64,000 nt of DNA from contig CAWKIT010000016.1 in the NCBI GenBank assembly GCA_963849695.1, positions 186,001 to 250,000 of the forward strand. The letters are read 5' to 3'. Shown here one piece after another: positions 1-8,858 of the stretch; the stretch's first letter is position 1; the number at the start of each line of letters is the position of its first letter. The notes below the pieces were generated by a model, which was not told the DNA's origin, did no database searches, and saw nothing but the letters and a program-made list of their open reading frames with translations. The translations under genes and the position numbers were made by a program. The DNA is from DASSUW01 sp963849695 (lineage in GTDB: Bacteria; Actinomycetota; Thermoleophilia; Solirubrobacterales; Solirubrobacteraceae).

Positions 1-687
1 GGCGCCCTCGTCGCGCAGCGTGGTGAGGTGCTCGACCATCCGCTCGAAGGCCCGGCCGGCGGTGCGCACGCGCTCGATCGGCTGGATCTCGCGGTCGATC
101 GCAAGGATCGGCTTGATCTTCAGCGCCGAGCCGATCCAGGCCTGCGCGCCGCCGATCCGGCCCCCGCGGCGCAGGTACTCGAGCGTGTCGACCGCGAAGA
201 TGATCCTCATCTGCTCCCGTAGCCGCCGCGCCGTCTCGAGAGCGCCGGCCAGGTCGGCGCCGTCGCGGACCGCGTTGCGGGCGGCGATCGCCATCAGCCC
301 GTGGCCGGCGGCGCCGATGTCGGAGTCGAGCACCTCGATCCGCTCCGGCCCGATCCCGCGCTCGACGAGCGCGCCGCGCGCCTGCCGCGCCGCCTCGACG
401 GTGCCGGAGATGCCGCCGGACAGGTGGATCGACAGTACGTCGTCACCGGCCTCGAGCAACGGCTCGTAGACCGCCAGGAAGTCGCCCACCGACGGTTGCG
501 ACGTGCTGGGCAGCTTCGCCGCCGTCCGCATGTGGTCGTAGAAGGCGTCGTAGTCCGGTAGGTCGGACTCGCGGTCCGTGCGGTCGTTCCAGTTCACGTA
601 CAGCGACACCAGGTGGATCTCGTGCCGCGCGACGACCTCGGCGGGCAGGTAGTGCGTGGTGTCGGTCACCACCGCGACGCCGGGCAT
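1..687 (-). CDS. DegV family (fatty-acid-binding EDD fold) protein, 3' end outside window
   Basis: The frame is open on the minus strand from an ATG at 687 to the window edge (229 codons, no stop), so the C-terminus is missing. The N-terminus has the DegV start motif (VTDTTHYLP, residues 7-15). A conserved ligand-binding segment (IHLSGGISGT) lies near residue 83, and RRGGRIGG lies near residue 173. DegV proteins bind a fatty acyl chain in a two-domain fold; in Firmicutes the homologue FakB presents fatty acids to the kinase FakA. No kinase is visible here, so the partner is unknown. It is divergent from the YCII genes, with 134 bases between. Confidence 0.85.
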   Translation of the reverse strand, partial: MPGVAVVTDTTHYLPAEVVARHEIHLVSLYVNWNDRTDRESDLPDYDAFYDHMRTAAKLPSTSQPSVGDFLAVYEPLLEAGDDVLSIHLSGGISGTVEAARQARGALVERGIGPERIEVLDSDIGAAGHGLMAIAARNAVRDGADLAGALETARRLREQMRIIFAVDTLEYLRRGGRIGGAQAWIGSALKIKPILAIDREIQPIERVRTAGRAFERMVEHLTTLRDEGA

Positions 688-745
688 GGGGGCAGCCTAT
701 CCGCGCGTCGTGAGAAGGTGCTCCGTAGCGGCGACGCGCCACTTT

Positions 746-773
746 TGTCGTTTGCGCGCGAGGCCGCCGTCGG
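746..773 (+). promoter_or_regulatory. Candidate ECF42-type promoter upstream of the YCII/sigma operon
   Basis: The sequence TGTCGT (746-751) is separated by 16 bases from CGTCGG (768-773). This resembles the TGTCGA / CGTC-like elements I recall as reported for ECF42 sigma targets. It lies 48 bases upstream of the first YCII ATG. Autoregulation by the sigma factor encoded downstream is inferred. Confidence 0.4.
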
Positions 774-821
774 TAGGGTGAACGCGGCGCACGGGGCGCG
801 GCGACGACGACGGAGGGCTTC

Positions 822-1217
822 ATGAAGTACCTGCTCACCATCTACACCGACGAGTCCGGATTTGCGGACGTCACGCCCGAACAGGTCCAACAGGTGATGG
901 CGGCCTACGAGGCGTTCGGCCGCGAGGTCACCGAGGCGGGCGCGATGCTGGGCGGCGAGGGCCTCCAGCCCAGCGGCACCGCCACCACCGTGCAGGTCCG
1001 CGACGGCCAGGCGCTCACCAGCGACGGCCCGTTCGCGGACACGCGCGAGCAGCTCGGCGGCTACTACCTGCTCGACTGCCGCGACCTCGACGAGGCGATC
1101 GGCTGGGCGGCCAAGGTCCCCGGCGCCCAGAACGGCACGATCGAGGTGCGGCCGGTGATGGACTACGAGGCCGCCGGCATGTCGACCGAGGCCGAGGCGC
1201 ACGAGGGCGTGCGATGA
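822..1217 (+). CDS. YCII-related (DGPF) protein 1
   Basis: This is a 131-residue single-domain protein of the YciI-like ferredoxin-fold family. It carries the diagnostic SDGPFADTREQLGGYYLL motif near residues 67-84. The ATG follows a GGAGGG ribosome site. Its last four bases overlap the start of a second, homologous YCII gene (ATGA), which is followed by an ECF sigma factor. This is the standard ECF42 neighbourhood. DGPF proteins have no firmly assigned reaction; a stress-linked role is inferred only from the sigma factor. Confidence 0.9.
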   Translation: MKYLLTIYTDESGFADVTPEQVQQVMAAYEAFGREVTEAGAMLGGEGLQPSGTATTVQVRDGQALTSDGPFADTREQLGGYYLLDCRDLDEAIGWAAKVPGAQNGTIEVRPVMDYEAAGMSTEAEAHEGVR

Positions 1218-1609
1218 AGTTCGTGCTCCTGCTCTACGGCGACGAGACCAAGTGGATCGGCATGTCGCCCGAGGAAGCGCAGCAGTCGGTCGAGGTGTGG
1301 AACGCCTACGGCCAGGAGCTGATCGACGCCGGCGTGCTCGTCACCGGCGAGGCGCTGGCGCCGACCACGGACGCCACCACGGTCCGGCTCGCCGAGAACG
1401 ATCCCCTGCGCACCGACGGCCCGTTCGCCGAGACGCGCGAGCAGCTCGGTGGGTTCTACGTGCTCGACTGCAAGGACATCGACGAGGCCGCCGGCTGGGC
1501 CGCGAAGGTGCCCGACCTCGGCGAGGGCGGCTCCGTCGAGGTCCGCCCGGTCGTCGACTGGGACGCCGCCTCCGCGGAAGAGTTCGGCGCGGAGACCAGC
1601 GCCGGCTGA
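1214..1609 (+). CDS. YCII-related (DGPF) protein 2
   Basis: A second 131-residue YciI-like protein, clearly paralogous to the preceding gene. It has the motif TDGPFAETREQLGGFYVL and the following DEAAGWAAKVP helix. Its ATG overlaps the stop of the first copy, so the two are probably translationally coupled. Its stop (TGA, 1607-1609) overlaps the likely start of the sigma factor gene. The tandem pair suggests duplication within the ECF42 operon. The biochemical role is unknown. Confidence 0.9.
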   Translation: MKFVLLLYGDETKWIGMSPEEAQQSVEVWNAYGQELIDAGVLVTGEALAPTTDATTVRLAENDPLRTDGPFAETREQLGGFYVLDCKDIDEAAGWAAKVPDLGEGGSVEVRPVVDWDAASAEEFGAETSAG

Positions 1610-2841
1610 GCGCTCCCGGCGCAGCCATCGACCGCCTGTTCCGGCGCGAGTCGGGGCAGGCGGTCGCCGTACTGGCGCGGGCGTTCGGCGACCTCGACCG
1701 CGCCGAGGAGGCCGTCCAGGACGCGTTCGTCGTCGCGCTCGAGCGCTGGCCGCGCGACGGCGTCCCGTCGAACCCGGCGGCCTGGATCACGACCACGGCG
1801 CGCAACCGCGCGATCGACCGCGTGCGGCGGGAGCGCCGCTCGGCGCCGGTGGCCGCCGCGCACGATCTCGTGGCGCCGGACGCGCTCGCCCGGGTCGAGG
1901 CGCTCGAGCCCACCGCCGACATCCCGGACGAGCGGCTCGAGCTGATCTTCGCCTGCTGCCATCCGGCGCTCGCGCCCGAGTCGCGCGTGGCCTTGACGCT
2001 GCGAGCGCTCGGCGGCCTGTCCACCCGTGAGGTCGCGCGCGCTTTCCTGGTCTCCGAGGAGGCGATGGCGCAGCGGCTCCAGCGCGCCAAGCGCAAGCTG
2101 CGCGGCGCCGGCATCCGCTTCGAGCTACCGCGCGAGGAGGACCTGCCCGCGCGCCGTGCGTCGGTGCTGGCGACGCTCTACCTGATCTTCAGCGAGGGCT
2201 ACGCCGCCACCGCCGGCGAGGCGCTGGTGCGGCACGAGCTGTGCGCGGAGGCGATCCGGCTCACGCGCGTGCTGTGCTCGCTGACGCCCTCCGAGCCGGA
2301 GGCGCTCGCGCTCCTGGCGCTGATGCTCCTGCACGACTCGCGGCGCGACGCGCGCGTCGGCCCCGGCGGCGAGCTGGTCCTGCTGGAGGACCAGGACCGC
2401 TCGCGCTGGGACCTGGCGGAGATCGCGGAGGGGACGGCGCTGATGGAGCGCGCGCTGGCGCTCGGCGGCGGCTCCGGCCCGTACGTGCTGCAGGCCTTCA
2501 TCGCGGCCGAGCACTCGCGCCCGGACGGGCCCGACTGGCGGCGCGTGGCGGCCGCCTACGACCGCCTGCTCGGCGTCGTCGGCGGGCCTGTGGTGGCGCT
2601 CAACCGCGCCGTGGCGGTCGCGATGGCGTCCGGCCCGGGGGCGGGCCTGGCGCTGATGGACGAGCTGTCCGAGGAGCTCGACGGCTACCACCTGTTCCAC
2701 TCGGCGCGAGCGGACATGCTGCGGCGGCTCGAGCGGCGCGAGGAGGCGGCCGCCGCCTACGCGCGGGCCCTCGAGCTGGCCACGGTGCCGGCCGAGCGGG
2801 CGTTCCTCGAGCGCCGCCTCAACGAGTTGAACGCCCACTAA
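1606..2841 (+). CDS. ECF42-group RNA polymerase sigma factor with C-terminal extension
   Basis: Region 2 is seen in RLFRRESGQAVAVLARAF and AEEAVQDAFVVALERWP, and region 4 in LSTREVARAFLVSEEAMAQR at about residues 130-150. About 230 further residues form an Ala-rich helical, TPR-like extension typical of the ECF42 group. Two DGPF genes lie directly upstream, as in that group. The start is uncertain: no ATG, GTG or TTG lies in frame near the first conserved residues. I chose the CTG at 1606, which overlaps the upstream stop as CTGA, the same geometry as the ATGA and GTGA junctions common in this window. No anti-sigma gene is adjacent; in this group the extension is thought to control activity. 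Confidence 0.85.
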   Translation: MSAPGAAIDRLFRRESGQAVAVLARAFGDLDRAEEAVQDAFVVALERWPRDGVPSNPAAWITTTARNRAIDRVRRERRSAPVAAAHDLVAPDALARVEALEPTADIPDERLELIFACCHPALAPESRVALTLRALGGLSTREVARAFLVSEEAMAQRLQRAKRKLRGAGIRFELPREEDLPARRASVLATLYLIFSEGYAATAGEALVRHELCAEAIRLTRVLCSLTPSEPEALALLALMLLHDSRRDARVGPGGELVLLEDQDRSRWDLAEIAEGTALMERALALGGGSGPYVLQAFIAAEHSRPDGPDWRRVAAAYDRLLGVVGGPVVALNRAVAVAMASGPGAGLALMDELSEELDGYHLFHSARADMLRRLERREEAAAAYARALELATVPAERAFLERRLNELNAH

Positions 2842-2876
2842 AGGGGTCTGACCCCGCGCGGGGTCAGACCCCCTTT
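2840..2876. terminator. Bidirectional palindromic terminator built from a repeat element
   Basis: GGGGTCTGACCCC (2843-2855), GCGC, then GGGGTCAGACCCC (2860-2872) form a near-perfect 30-base palindrome. It is flanked by AAA (2840-2842) and TTT (2874-2876). It lies between two convergent genes and overlaps both stop codons. Each 13-mer is also nearly self-complementary. The same units occur inside the aminotransferase gene at 61444-61539, so this looks like a copy of a dispersed palindromic repeat serving as a terminator. Confidence 0.75.
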
Positions 2877-3816
2877 AGGTTGGGATGACGATCCATTTGC
2901 GCGCGGGGCCGTCGTTGCTCGTCGCCAGCGCCTGCTCGAGGTCGCCGAGCCCGATCGGGCCGGCCGCGAGCGCGCGCCAGTCGACCGCTCCGTCGGCCAG
3001 CAGCGCCAGCGCGCGGTCGACCTCGTCCGGCGAGTGGTGGAACGCACCGCGGAGGTCGAGCTCCTCGTAGTGGAGCGGGCGGGTCGGGAGGCTGGCGTCG
3101 GTGCCGGCCTTGCAGCCGCCGACGAACACGACGCAGCCGCCGGGCGCGCACGCCTGGACCGCGGCGCGCCATGCGTCGGGCCGGCCCACGGCCTCGAACA
3201 CCACGTCGTGGTCGGCCAGCATCTCCCTGCTCATCGCGCCCGCCGCCTCGGCCTGGGCGCGGCGCTCGGCGTGGCGGTCGGCGACGGTGACGGTGCGCCC
3301 CTCGGCGACGAGCAGGGCCGCGAGCATCTGGCCCATCGGGCCGCCGCCGAGGACACCCACGTCGGGCGCGACCTGTTTCGCGGGCGCTCGCGAGATGGCA
3401 TGGACGGCGGCGGCGAGCGGCTCGGCCATCGCGGCCGCGGCGGGCTCGAGGCCGTCGGGGACCGCGTGGAGCGCTGCCTCCGGCGCCGCCATCTTCTCGG
3501 CGAAGCCGCCGAACACCCACTGCGGCTCGCGACAGATCTGCGGCCGCCCGGCGGCGCAGGCGCGGCAGGTCCCGCACGCCACCGAGTCGCCGACCAGCAC
3601 GCGCTCGCCGGTGTCCTCGCGCACGCCGCTCATCTCGTGCCCGAACGGCGCCGGGCGCGGCGGCAGCAGCGGATGGCCGCGGCGCCACATCTTCACGTCG
3701 GTGCCGCAGGTGGTGGCCGCCTCGATCCGGACCACGACCTCGCCCGGCCCAGGGACCGGGTCGGCGACCTCGAGCACGCGCAGGTCCTCGTCGCCGAAGA
3801 GAAGCGCGGCCCTCAC
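2875..3816 (-). CDS. Zinc-dependent medium-chain alcohol/polyol dehydrogenase
   Basis: A 313-residue GroES-like/Rossmann dehydrogenase. Catalytic zinc ligands are Cys37 (TTCGTD) and the GHE at 59-61. The structural zinc site is CGTCRACAAGRPQIC, with Cys at 81, 84, 87 and 95. The nucleotide-binding turn is GVLGGGPMGQML. It resembles sorbitol or threonine dehydrogenases, but the substrate cannot be assigned. It is the last gene of a minus-strand group with a second dehydrogenase and mtnA, 52 bases downstream of the former, and it ends in the palindromic terminator. Its TAA uses bases of the repeat. Confidence 0.85.
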   Translation of the reverse strand: MRAALLFGDEDLRVLEVADPVPGPGEVVVRIEAATTCGTDVKMWRRGHPLLPPRPAPFGHEMSGVREDTGERVLVGDSVACGTCRACAAGRPQICREPQWVFGGFAEKMAAPEAALHAVPDGLEPAAAAMAEPLAAAVHAISRAPAKQVAPDVGVLGGGPMGQMLAALLVAEGRTVTVADRHAERRAQAEAAGAMSREMLADHDVVFEAVGRPDAWRAAVQACAPGGCVVFVGGCKAGTDASLPTRPLHYEELDLRGAFHHSPDEVDRALALLADGAVDWRALAAGPIGLGDLEQALATSNDGPARKWIVIPT

Positions 3817-3868
3817 GAGAGTCCCGGCCGGTTCAGCGCGCCGGCCCGCGAGGGCGTGGTGGCGCCGC

Positions 3869-4827
3869 TCACGGCATCACCACGGCTTTCAGCGCGCGGC
3901 CGTCGCGTTGCGCGGCCAGCGCGGCGCCCGTCTCGTCGAGCGGGAAGCGGGCCGTGATCAGCTCGTCGGCTCGGATCCGACCGTGGCGCAGCAGCGCGAG
4001 CGCGGCGCGCATGTCGGCCGGGCCGGCCGACCAGCTCGCGGTGACGCGCAGCTCACGCGAGAAGACGGTCCAGCCCCCGATGCCGAGCGCCTCGCCCGGC
4101 GCCGGCGGCGCGTACAGGCACAGCGCGCCGCCCGGCGCCAGCGCCTCGGCCGCGCCGGCGATCGCCTCCGGGCTCTCCGTGCACACCATCGCCACGTCGA
4201 CCTGCTCGTTGCCGTGCGCGGTCGCGCCCCATGACTCGGCGCGCGCCAGCCGCTCCGGGTCCGGCTCCCGCACCCACACCGCCTCGACGCCCAGCGCGTG
4301 TGCCGCGGCCAGGTGCAGCAGCCCGCTGCAGCCGGCGCCGACCACCAGCAGGCTGTCGCCGGGCCGCATCCCGGCCCGCCGCTGGGCGCGCAGCGCGCAG
4401 CCGAGCGGCTCGGTCAGGGTGGCGGTCACCGGGTCGAGGCCGTCGAGCGGCAGCAGCTCGTCGACGAGGTCGGCCTCGATCCGCACGTACTCGGCGAACC
4501 CGCCCGGGTCGAGCCCGGTGCCGCGGAAGCGCTCGCACAGCGTCTCGTGGCCGTGGAGGCAGCGGCGGCACTCGCCGCACGGCGCGTGGTGGTGGATCGC
4601 CACGCGGTCGCCGACGGCGACCCCGCGCACCTCGGACCCGACCTCGACCACCTCCCCGGCGGGCTCGTGCCCGAGCACGGCGGGGAGCTTGCGGCCGACG
4701 TACCAGCCGACGTCGGAGCCGCACGTGGCGCACGCGAGCACGCGGCAGACGACGTCGGCGGGCCCGCAGACGGGGTCCGGGCGCTGCTCGATCCGGGTGT
4801 CGTCGGGCGCGAAGGTGCGGGCGACCC

Positions 4828-4831
<4 letters not shown>
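3869..4831 (-). CDS. Zinc-dependent medium-chain dehydrogenase
   Basis: A 320-residue member of the same superfamily as the downstream gene. It has Cys37 (ATCGSDV), GHE at 54-56, and the structural zinc motif CGECRRCLHGHETLC. The coenzyme loop is VVGAGCSGLLHLAAA, with CSG instead of the usual GxxG-type turn. The start is GTG at 4831, overlapping the mtnA stop by four bases (GTGA), so the two are probably co-translated. Pairing with an MtnA-type isomerase suggests oxidation of a sugar or sugar-derived alcohol. The actual substrate is unknown. Confidence 0.82.
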
Positions 4832-5865
<1,034 letters not shown>

Positions 5866-5883
5866 CGGGCACGATGCTAGGCC

Positions 5884-6720
5884 ATGCCATCGGTCCTGCA
5901 GGCTGCCGAGCTTCACAAGTCCTACGGGCCGATCCACGCCCTCAAGGGCGTCAGCGTGGAAGTCGGCGAGGGTGAGCTGGTCGGTCTGCTGGGGCCGAAC
6001 GGGGCCGGCAAGTCGACCCTGGTGAAGATCGCGTGCGGGCTCGTGCGGCCGACGGCCGGCGCGGCGACGATCGCGGGCGCGCCGGCCGGCTCGCCGGAGG
6101 CGCACCGGGCGCTCGGCTATCTCGCCGAGCTGTTCCGCTTCCCCGACTGGCTGACCGCGGACGAGCTGCTCGGCATGCACCAGCGCCTGGCAGGCGTGGA
6201 CGGGGGCTCCGCCGAGCGCGAGCGGCTGCTCGAGGCGGTCGGGCTCGGGGAGGCGATGGCGCGGCGCGTGGGGACGATGTCGAAGGGCATGCAGCAGCGG
6301 CTGGGGATCGCGCAGGCGATGGTCGGAAGCCCGCGCGTGCTGCTGCTCGACGAGCCGACCAGCGCGCTCGACCCGGCCGGCCGGCGCACCGTGCGGCGGC
6401 TGCTCGAGGACCTGCGCGACCGCGGTGTGGCCGTGTTGCTGAACTCTCACCTGCTGTCGGAGGTCGAGCTGGTGTGCGATCGCGTGGCGATCATCGCCCG
6501 CGGCGAGGTGGTCGCCGCCGGGACGCCGGAGCAGCTGAGCCGGCCGAGCGGCATCGAGGTCGAGACCGCGAACGGAACACGGGTGTTCGAGGCCGCGAGC
6601 CGCGAGGACGCGCCGCGGATCGTGCGCGAGCTGGTCGCGGGCGGCGAGGAGATCTACGGCGTCCGGGTGCTGCGCTCCTCGCTCGAGGACGCCTACCTGG
6701 AGGCGGTGGGGGAGGCGTGA
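5884..6720 (+). CDS. ABC transporter ATP-binding protein (CcmA/NosF type)
   Basis: A 278-residue ATPase with Walker A GPNGAGKST (about residue 39), signature SKGMQQRLGIAQAM, Walker B VLLLDEPTSALD and the switch His in NSHLLSEVE. The architecture is that of ABC-2 exporters, with a short C-terminal tail after the catalytic domain. Its stop overlaps the permease start (GTGA), so the pair forms one exporter. The substrate is unknown; NosF/NosY-like pairs are the nearest functional analogy. Confidence 0.9.
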   Translation: MPSVLQAAELHKSYGPIHALKGVSVEVGEGELVGLLGPNGAGKSTLVKIACGLVRPTAGAATIAGAPAGSPEAHRALGYLAELFRFPDWLTADELLGMHQRLAGVDGGSAERERLLEAVGLGEAMARRVGTMSKGMQQRLGIAQAMVGSPRVLLLDEPTSALDPAGRRTVRRLLEDLRDRGVAVLLNSHLLSEVELVCDRVAIIARGEVVAAGTPEQLSRPSGIEVETANGTRVFEAASREDAPRIVRELVAGGEEIYGVRVLRSSLEDAYLEAVGEA

Positions 6721-7571
6721 ACGGGGCCGCGGTGATCGCCGCCTTCGCCCTCCGCGAGTCGCTGCGGCGGCGCGTGTTCTCGGTCGTGGGCGTGCTCACG
6801 CTCGCGTTCCTGGCCCTCTACGGGCTCGGGACGTGGCAGCTGTTCGACTCGGTCGGCGAGTTCGAGGAGCCGATCGAGGGCGTCGAGGCGCGCACCGTCG
6901 CCGGCGCCACGATCCTCGGCCTGGCGATGTTCGCGACGCTCTTCCTGGGCACGATCCTCGCCGTCTTCCTCACGCTCGGGGCTGTCCGCGGCGACGCCGA
7001 GCGCGGCCTCCTCCAGCCGGTGTTGGTGCGCCCCGTGCAGCGGCGGACCGTGCTGGCGGGCCGGTTCATCGCCGCCGCGAGCGTCTGCGCCGTCTACGTG
7101 ATCGTGGTCTTCCTCGCCGCCACCGTGATCACGTGGGCGTTCAGCGACTGGTGGCCGGACAGCACGGTCGCGCCGGCGCTGATGCTGGCGGCGGCGGTCG
7201 CGGTGCTCTCGGCGCTCTCCCTCGCCGGCTCGGTGCTGCTCTCCGCCAATGCCAACGGGATCGCGGTCTTCATGCTGTTCGGCGCCGGGCTCACCGCCGG
7301 TCTGCTGGGCCAGATCGGCGAGGCGCTCGGCTCGCGCACCCTCGACCGGGTCGCCGACGTCGTGAGCTGGGTGCTGCCGTTCGAGGCCCTGTACCAGGCG
7401 GCGCTGGCGGCGATCACCGCCGACACCGTCGGCTTCACGCGCCTGGCGATCAACCTCGGCCCGTTCGGCGGCGCCGAGGAGGCCGGGCCGCTGCTGTGGC
7501 CATGGGCGCTCGTCTACCTCGCGCTGGTGGGCCTTGGCGCCTCGGCGGCCTTCGCGCGCCGCGACCTGTGA
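6717..7571 (+). CDS. ABC-2 type permease
   Basis: 284 residues starting at GTG 6717 within the stop of the ATPase gene. About six hydrophobic spans are visible, for example near residues 18-40, 66-90, 125-145, 160-180, 190-210 and 260-280. A conserved GDAERGLLQPVLVRPVQRR cytoplasmic loop typifies ABC-2 permeases of the NosY group. It works with the preceding ATPase; the cargo is not identifiable. Confidence 0.85.
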   Translation: MNGAAVIAAFALRESLRRRVFSVVGVLTLAFLALYGLGTWQLFDSVGEFEEPIEGVEARTVAGATILGLAMFATLFLGTILAVFLTLGAVRGDAERGLLQPVLVRPVQRRTVLAGRFIAAASVCAVYVIVVFLAATVITWAFSDWWPDSTVAPALMLAAAVAVLSALSLAGSVLLSANANGIAVFMLFGAGLTAGLLGQIGEALGSRTLDRVADVVSWVLPFEALYQAALAAITADTVGFTRLAINLGPFGGAEEAGPLLWPWALVYLALVGLGASAAFARRDL

Positions 7572-7622
7572 GGCGTGTCACGGCGGTTGCTCTCGGGCGC
7601 CGGCGCGGTGATACTGGCGCCG

Positions 7623-8069
7623 ATGAAGGTGATCGCCGTGGGGACCGACGGGAGCGCGACCGCTGACAGGGCGCTCGAGTTCGCGATCGACCTGGCCGCG
7701 CTCCATGACGCCAAGCTGGTCGTCCTGAGCGCCTACAACAGCAACCCGTCGGCCTGGGTGTCGGGCGTGATGGCGGCGGGGTGGATGGATCCCGGGCCGA
7801 TCGAGCCTCAGTGGAACCCGCAGGTGGCCGAGCGCGTCGAGCAGCTGCTCGCGCATGCCGAGCGTCGCGCGCAGAAGCGCGGCGTCGAGTGCAGCACTGC
7901 CTCTCGCGAGGGGGATCCCGCCGAGACGCTGGTCGAGCTGGCCGAACGCCACGAGGCGGATGTGCTGGTGATCGGCAACCGCGGCATGCAGCGCCGCGTG
8001 CTCGGCAGCGTGCCGAACACGATCACGCACAAGGCCCGCTGCTCGGTGTTCGTCGTCAAGACGACCTAG
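7623..8069 (+). CDS. Universal stress protein (UspA family)
   Basis: 148 residues from ATG 7623, chosen because MKVIAVGTDGS is the canonical first strand of the fold. The ATP-binding loop GNRGMQRRVLGSVPNTIT matches G-2x-G-9x-G(S/T). UspA proteins are cytoplasmic nucleotide-binding stress factors. It stands alone between the exporter and the DUF4242-like module. Confidence 0.9.
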   Translation: MKVIAVGTDGSATADRALEFAIDLAALHDAKLVVLSAYNSNPSAWVSGVMAAGWMDPGPIEPQWNPQVAERVEQLLAHAERRAQKRGVECSTASREGDPAETLVELAERHEADVLVIGNRGMQRRVLGSVPNTITHKARCSVFVVKTT

Positions 8070-8093
8070 CACCACCCGCGAGAGCGGCAAAGT

Positions 8094-8112
8094 CGGGGGA
8101 GATTCCCCGTTT
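8094..8112 (+). terminator. Weak hairpin after the UspA gene
   Basis: CGGGG (8094-8098) pairs with CCCCG (8105-8109) across a 6-base loop and is followed by TTT. It lies 24 bases after the UspA stop. The stem is only 5 bp, so termination activity is uncertain. Confidence 0.4.
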
Positions 8113-8148
8113 CGGCGCGCGCTGCCCGGCCGTAGCTTCAGCAGCGCA

Positions 8149-8436
8149 ATGCCGAGCTACCTGATCGAGAGCTATCTCCCGCGTTCACGCTCCGGCGAGC
8201 TGCGCGCGGTGGTAGATCGCCTGCGGCGCGCGACGGAGTCGCTCACGGCCGAGGGGACGCGGATCCGACATCTGCGCTCGACCTTCGTCCCGAACGACGA
8301 ACTCTGCCTGCACCTGCTCGAGGCGGAGTCCGCCGCGATGGTCGGCGAGGCGAGTAGACGTGCGGCGATCGAGCCTGCGCGAGTGGTCCAGGCCCTGCCC
8401 GTCGTACCCACCGAAGCACCTGGAGGTGCGCCATGA
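8149..8436 (+). CDS. DUF4242-like (SCO4226 nickel-binding-like) small protein
   Basis: 95 residues beginning MPSYLIESYLP, with HLRSTFVPNDELCLHLLEA in the middle. These match the pattern of DUF4242 proteins, which have a ferredoxin-like fold; one Streptomyces member, SCO4226, was characterised as a nickel binder. Whether this one binds metal is unknown. Its stop overlaps the next start (ATGA), linking it to the lipoprotein and perhaps to the LuxR regulator downstream. Confidence 0.65.
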   Translation: MPSYLIESYLPRSRSGELRAVVDRLRRATESLTAEGTRIRHLRSTFVPNDELCLHLLEAESAAMVGEASRRAAIEPARVVQALPVVPTEAPGGAP

Positions 8437-8819
8437 GGACAGCAGTGATCCTGACCGGGCTCGTGCTATCGGCGGCGGTCGCGACCGGCTGCGGCGAGGA
8501 CGCTTCGGAGGAGCAGGCCGCCAGGGCGCCCTCCGTGAACCTCGCCGAGCGGCAGGCCCAACTTGACCAGGACCCGTACGACCTGCGCTGCGCGGACCTC
8601 GCCGACAAGGTCGCCTCGGCCGGTCTGACCCGAAGGGTGCAGTATGCGCTGGCCGACGACGCCCAGATCCCCGGGCTCAATCGGCTGCGCGAGTCGCAGA
8701 GCATCTTCTTCGCCATCACCGAGGTCTGCAAGGGCAAGGCGGGGTCATACAAGCCCGCCCGCCCGGCCATCGCCGGGGTGCGAAGCGGCGAGTTCGTCGC
8801 CGACCTCGGATCGCCCTGA
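8433..8819 (+). CDS. Putative lipoprotein of unknown function
   Basis: 128 residues. The N-terminal signal sequence ends in a lipobox-like ATGC with Cys at about residue 20, followed by an acidic linker. Two further Cys (around CADLADK and EVCKGKAG) may form a disulfide. No domain is recognised. It overlaps the DUF4242-like gene by four bases and precedes the LuxR regulator by 39 bases. Confidence 0.7.
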   Translation: MRTAVILTGLVLSAAVATGCGEDASEEQAARAPSVNLAERQAQLDQDPYDLRCADLADKVASAGLTRRVQYALADDAQIPGLNRLRESQSIFFAITEVCKGKAGSYKPARPAIAGVRSGEFVADLGSP

Positions 8820-8858
8820 GCGGCCACCCTTCTCCGGATAGGCTCGGCCTCCACCCCC

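Noticed and set aside
1252..1605. Extending the sigma factor 118 codons upstream to ATG 1252
   Set aside because: That stretch lies out of frame inside the second YCII gene and reads as Arg-rich shadow sequence.
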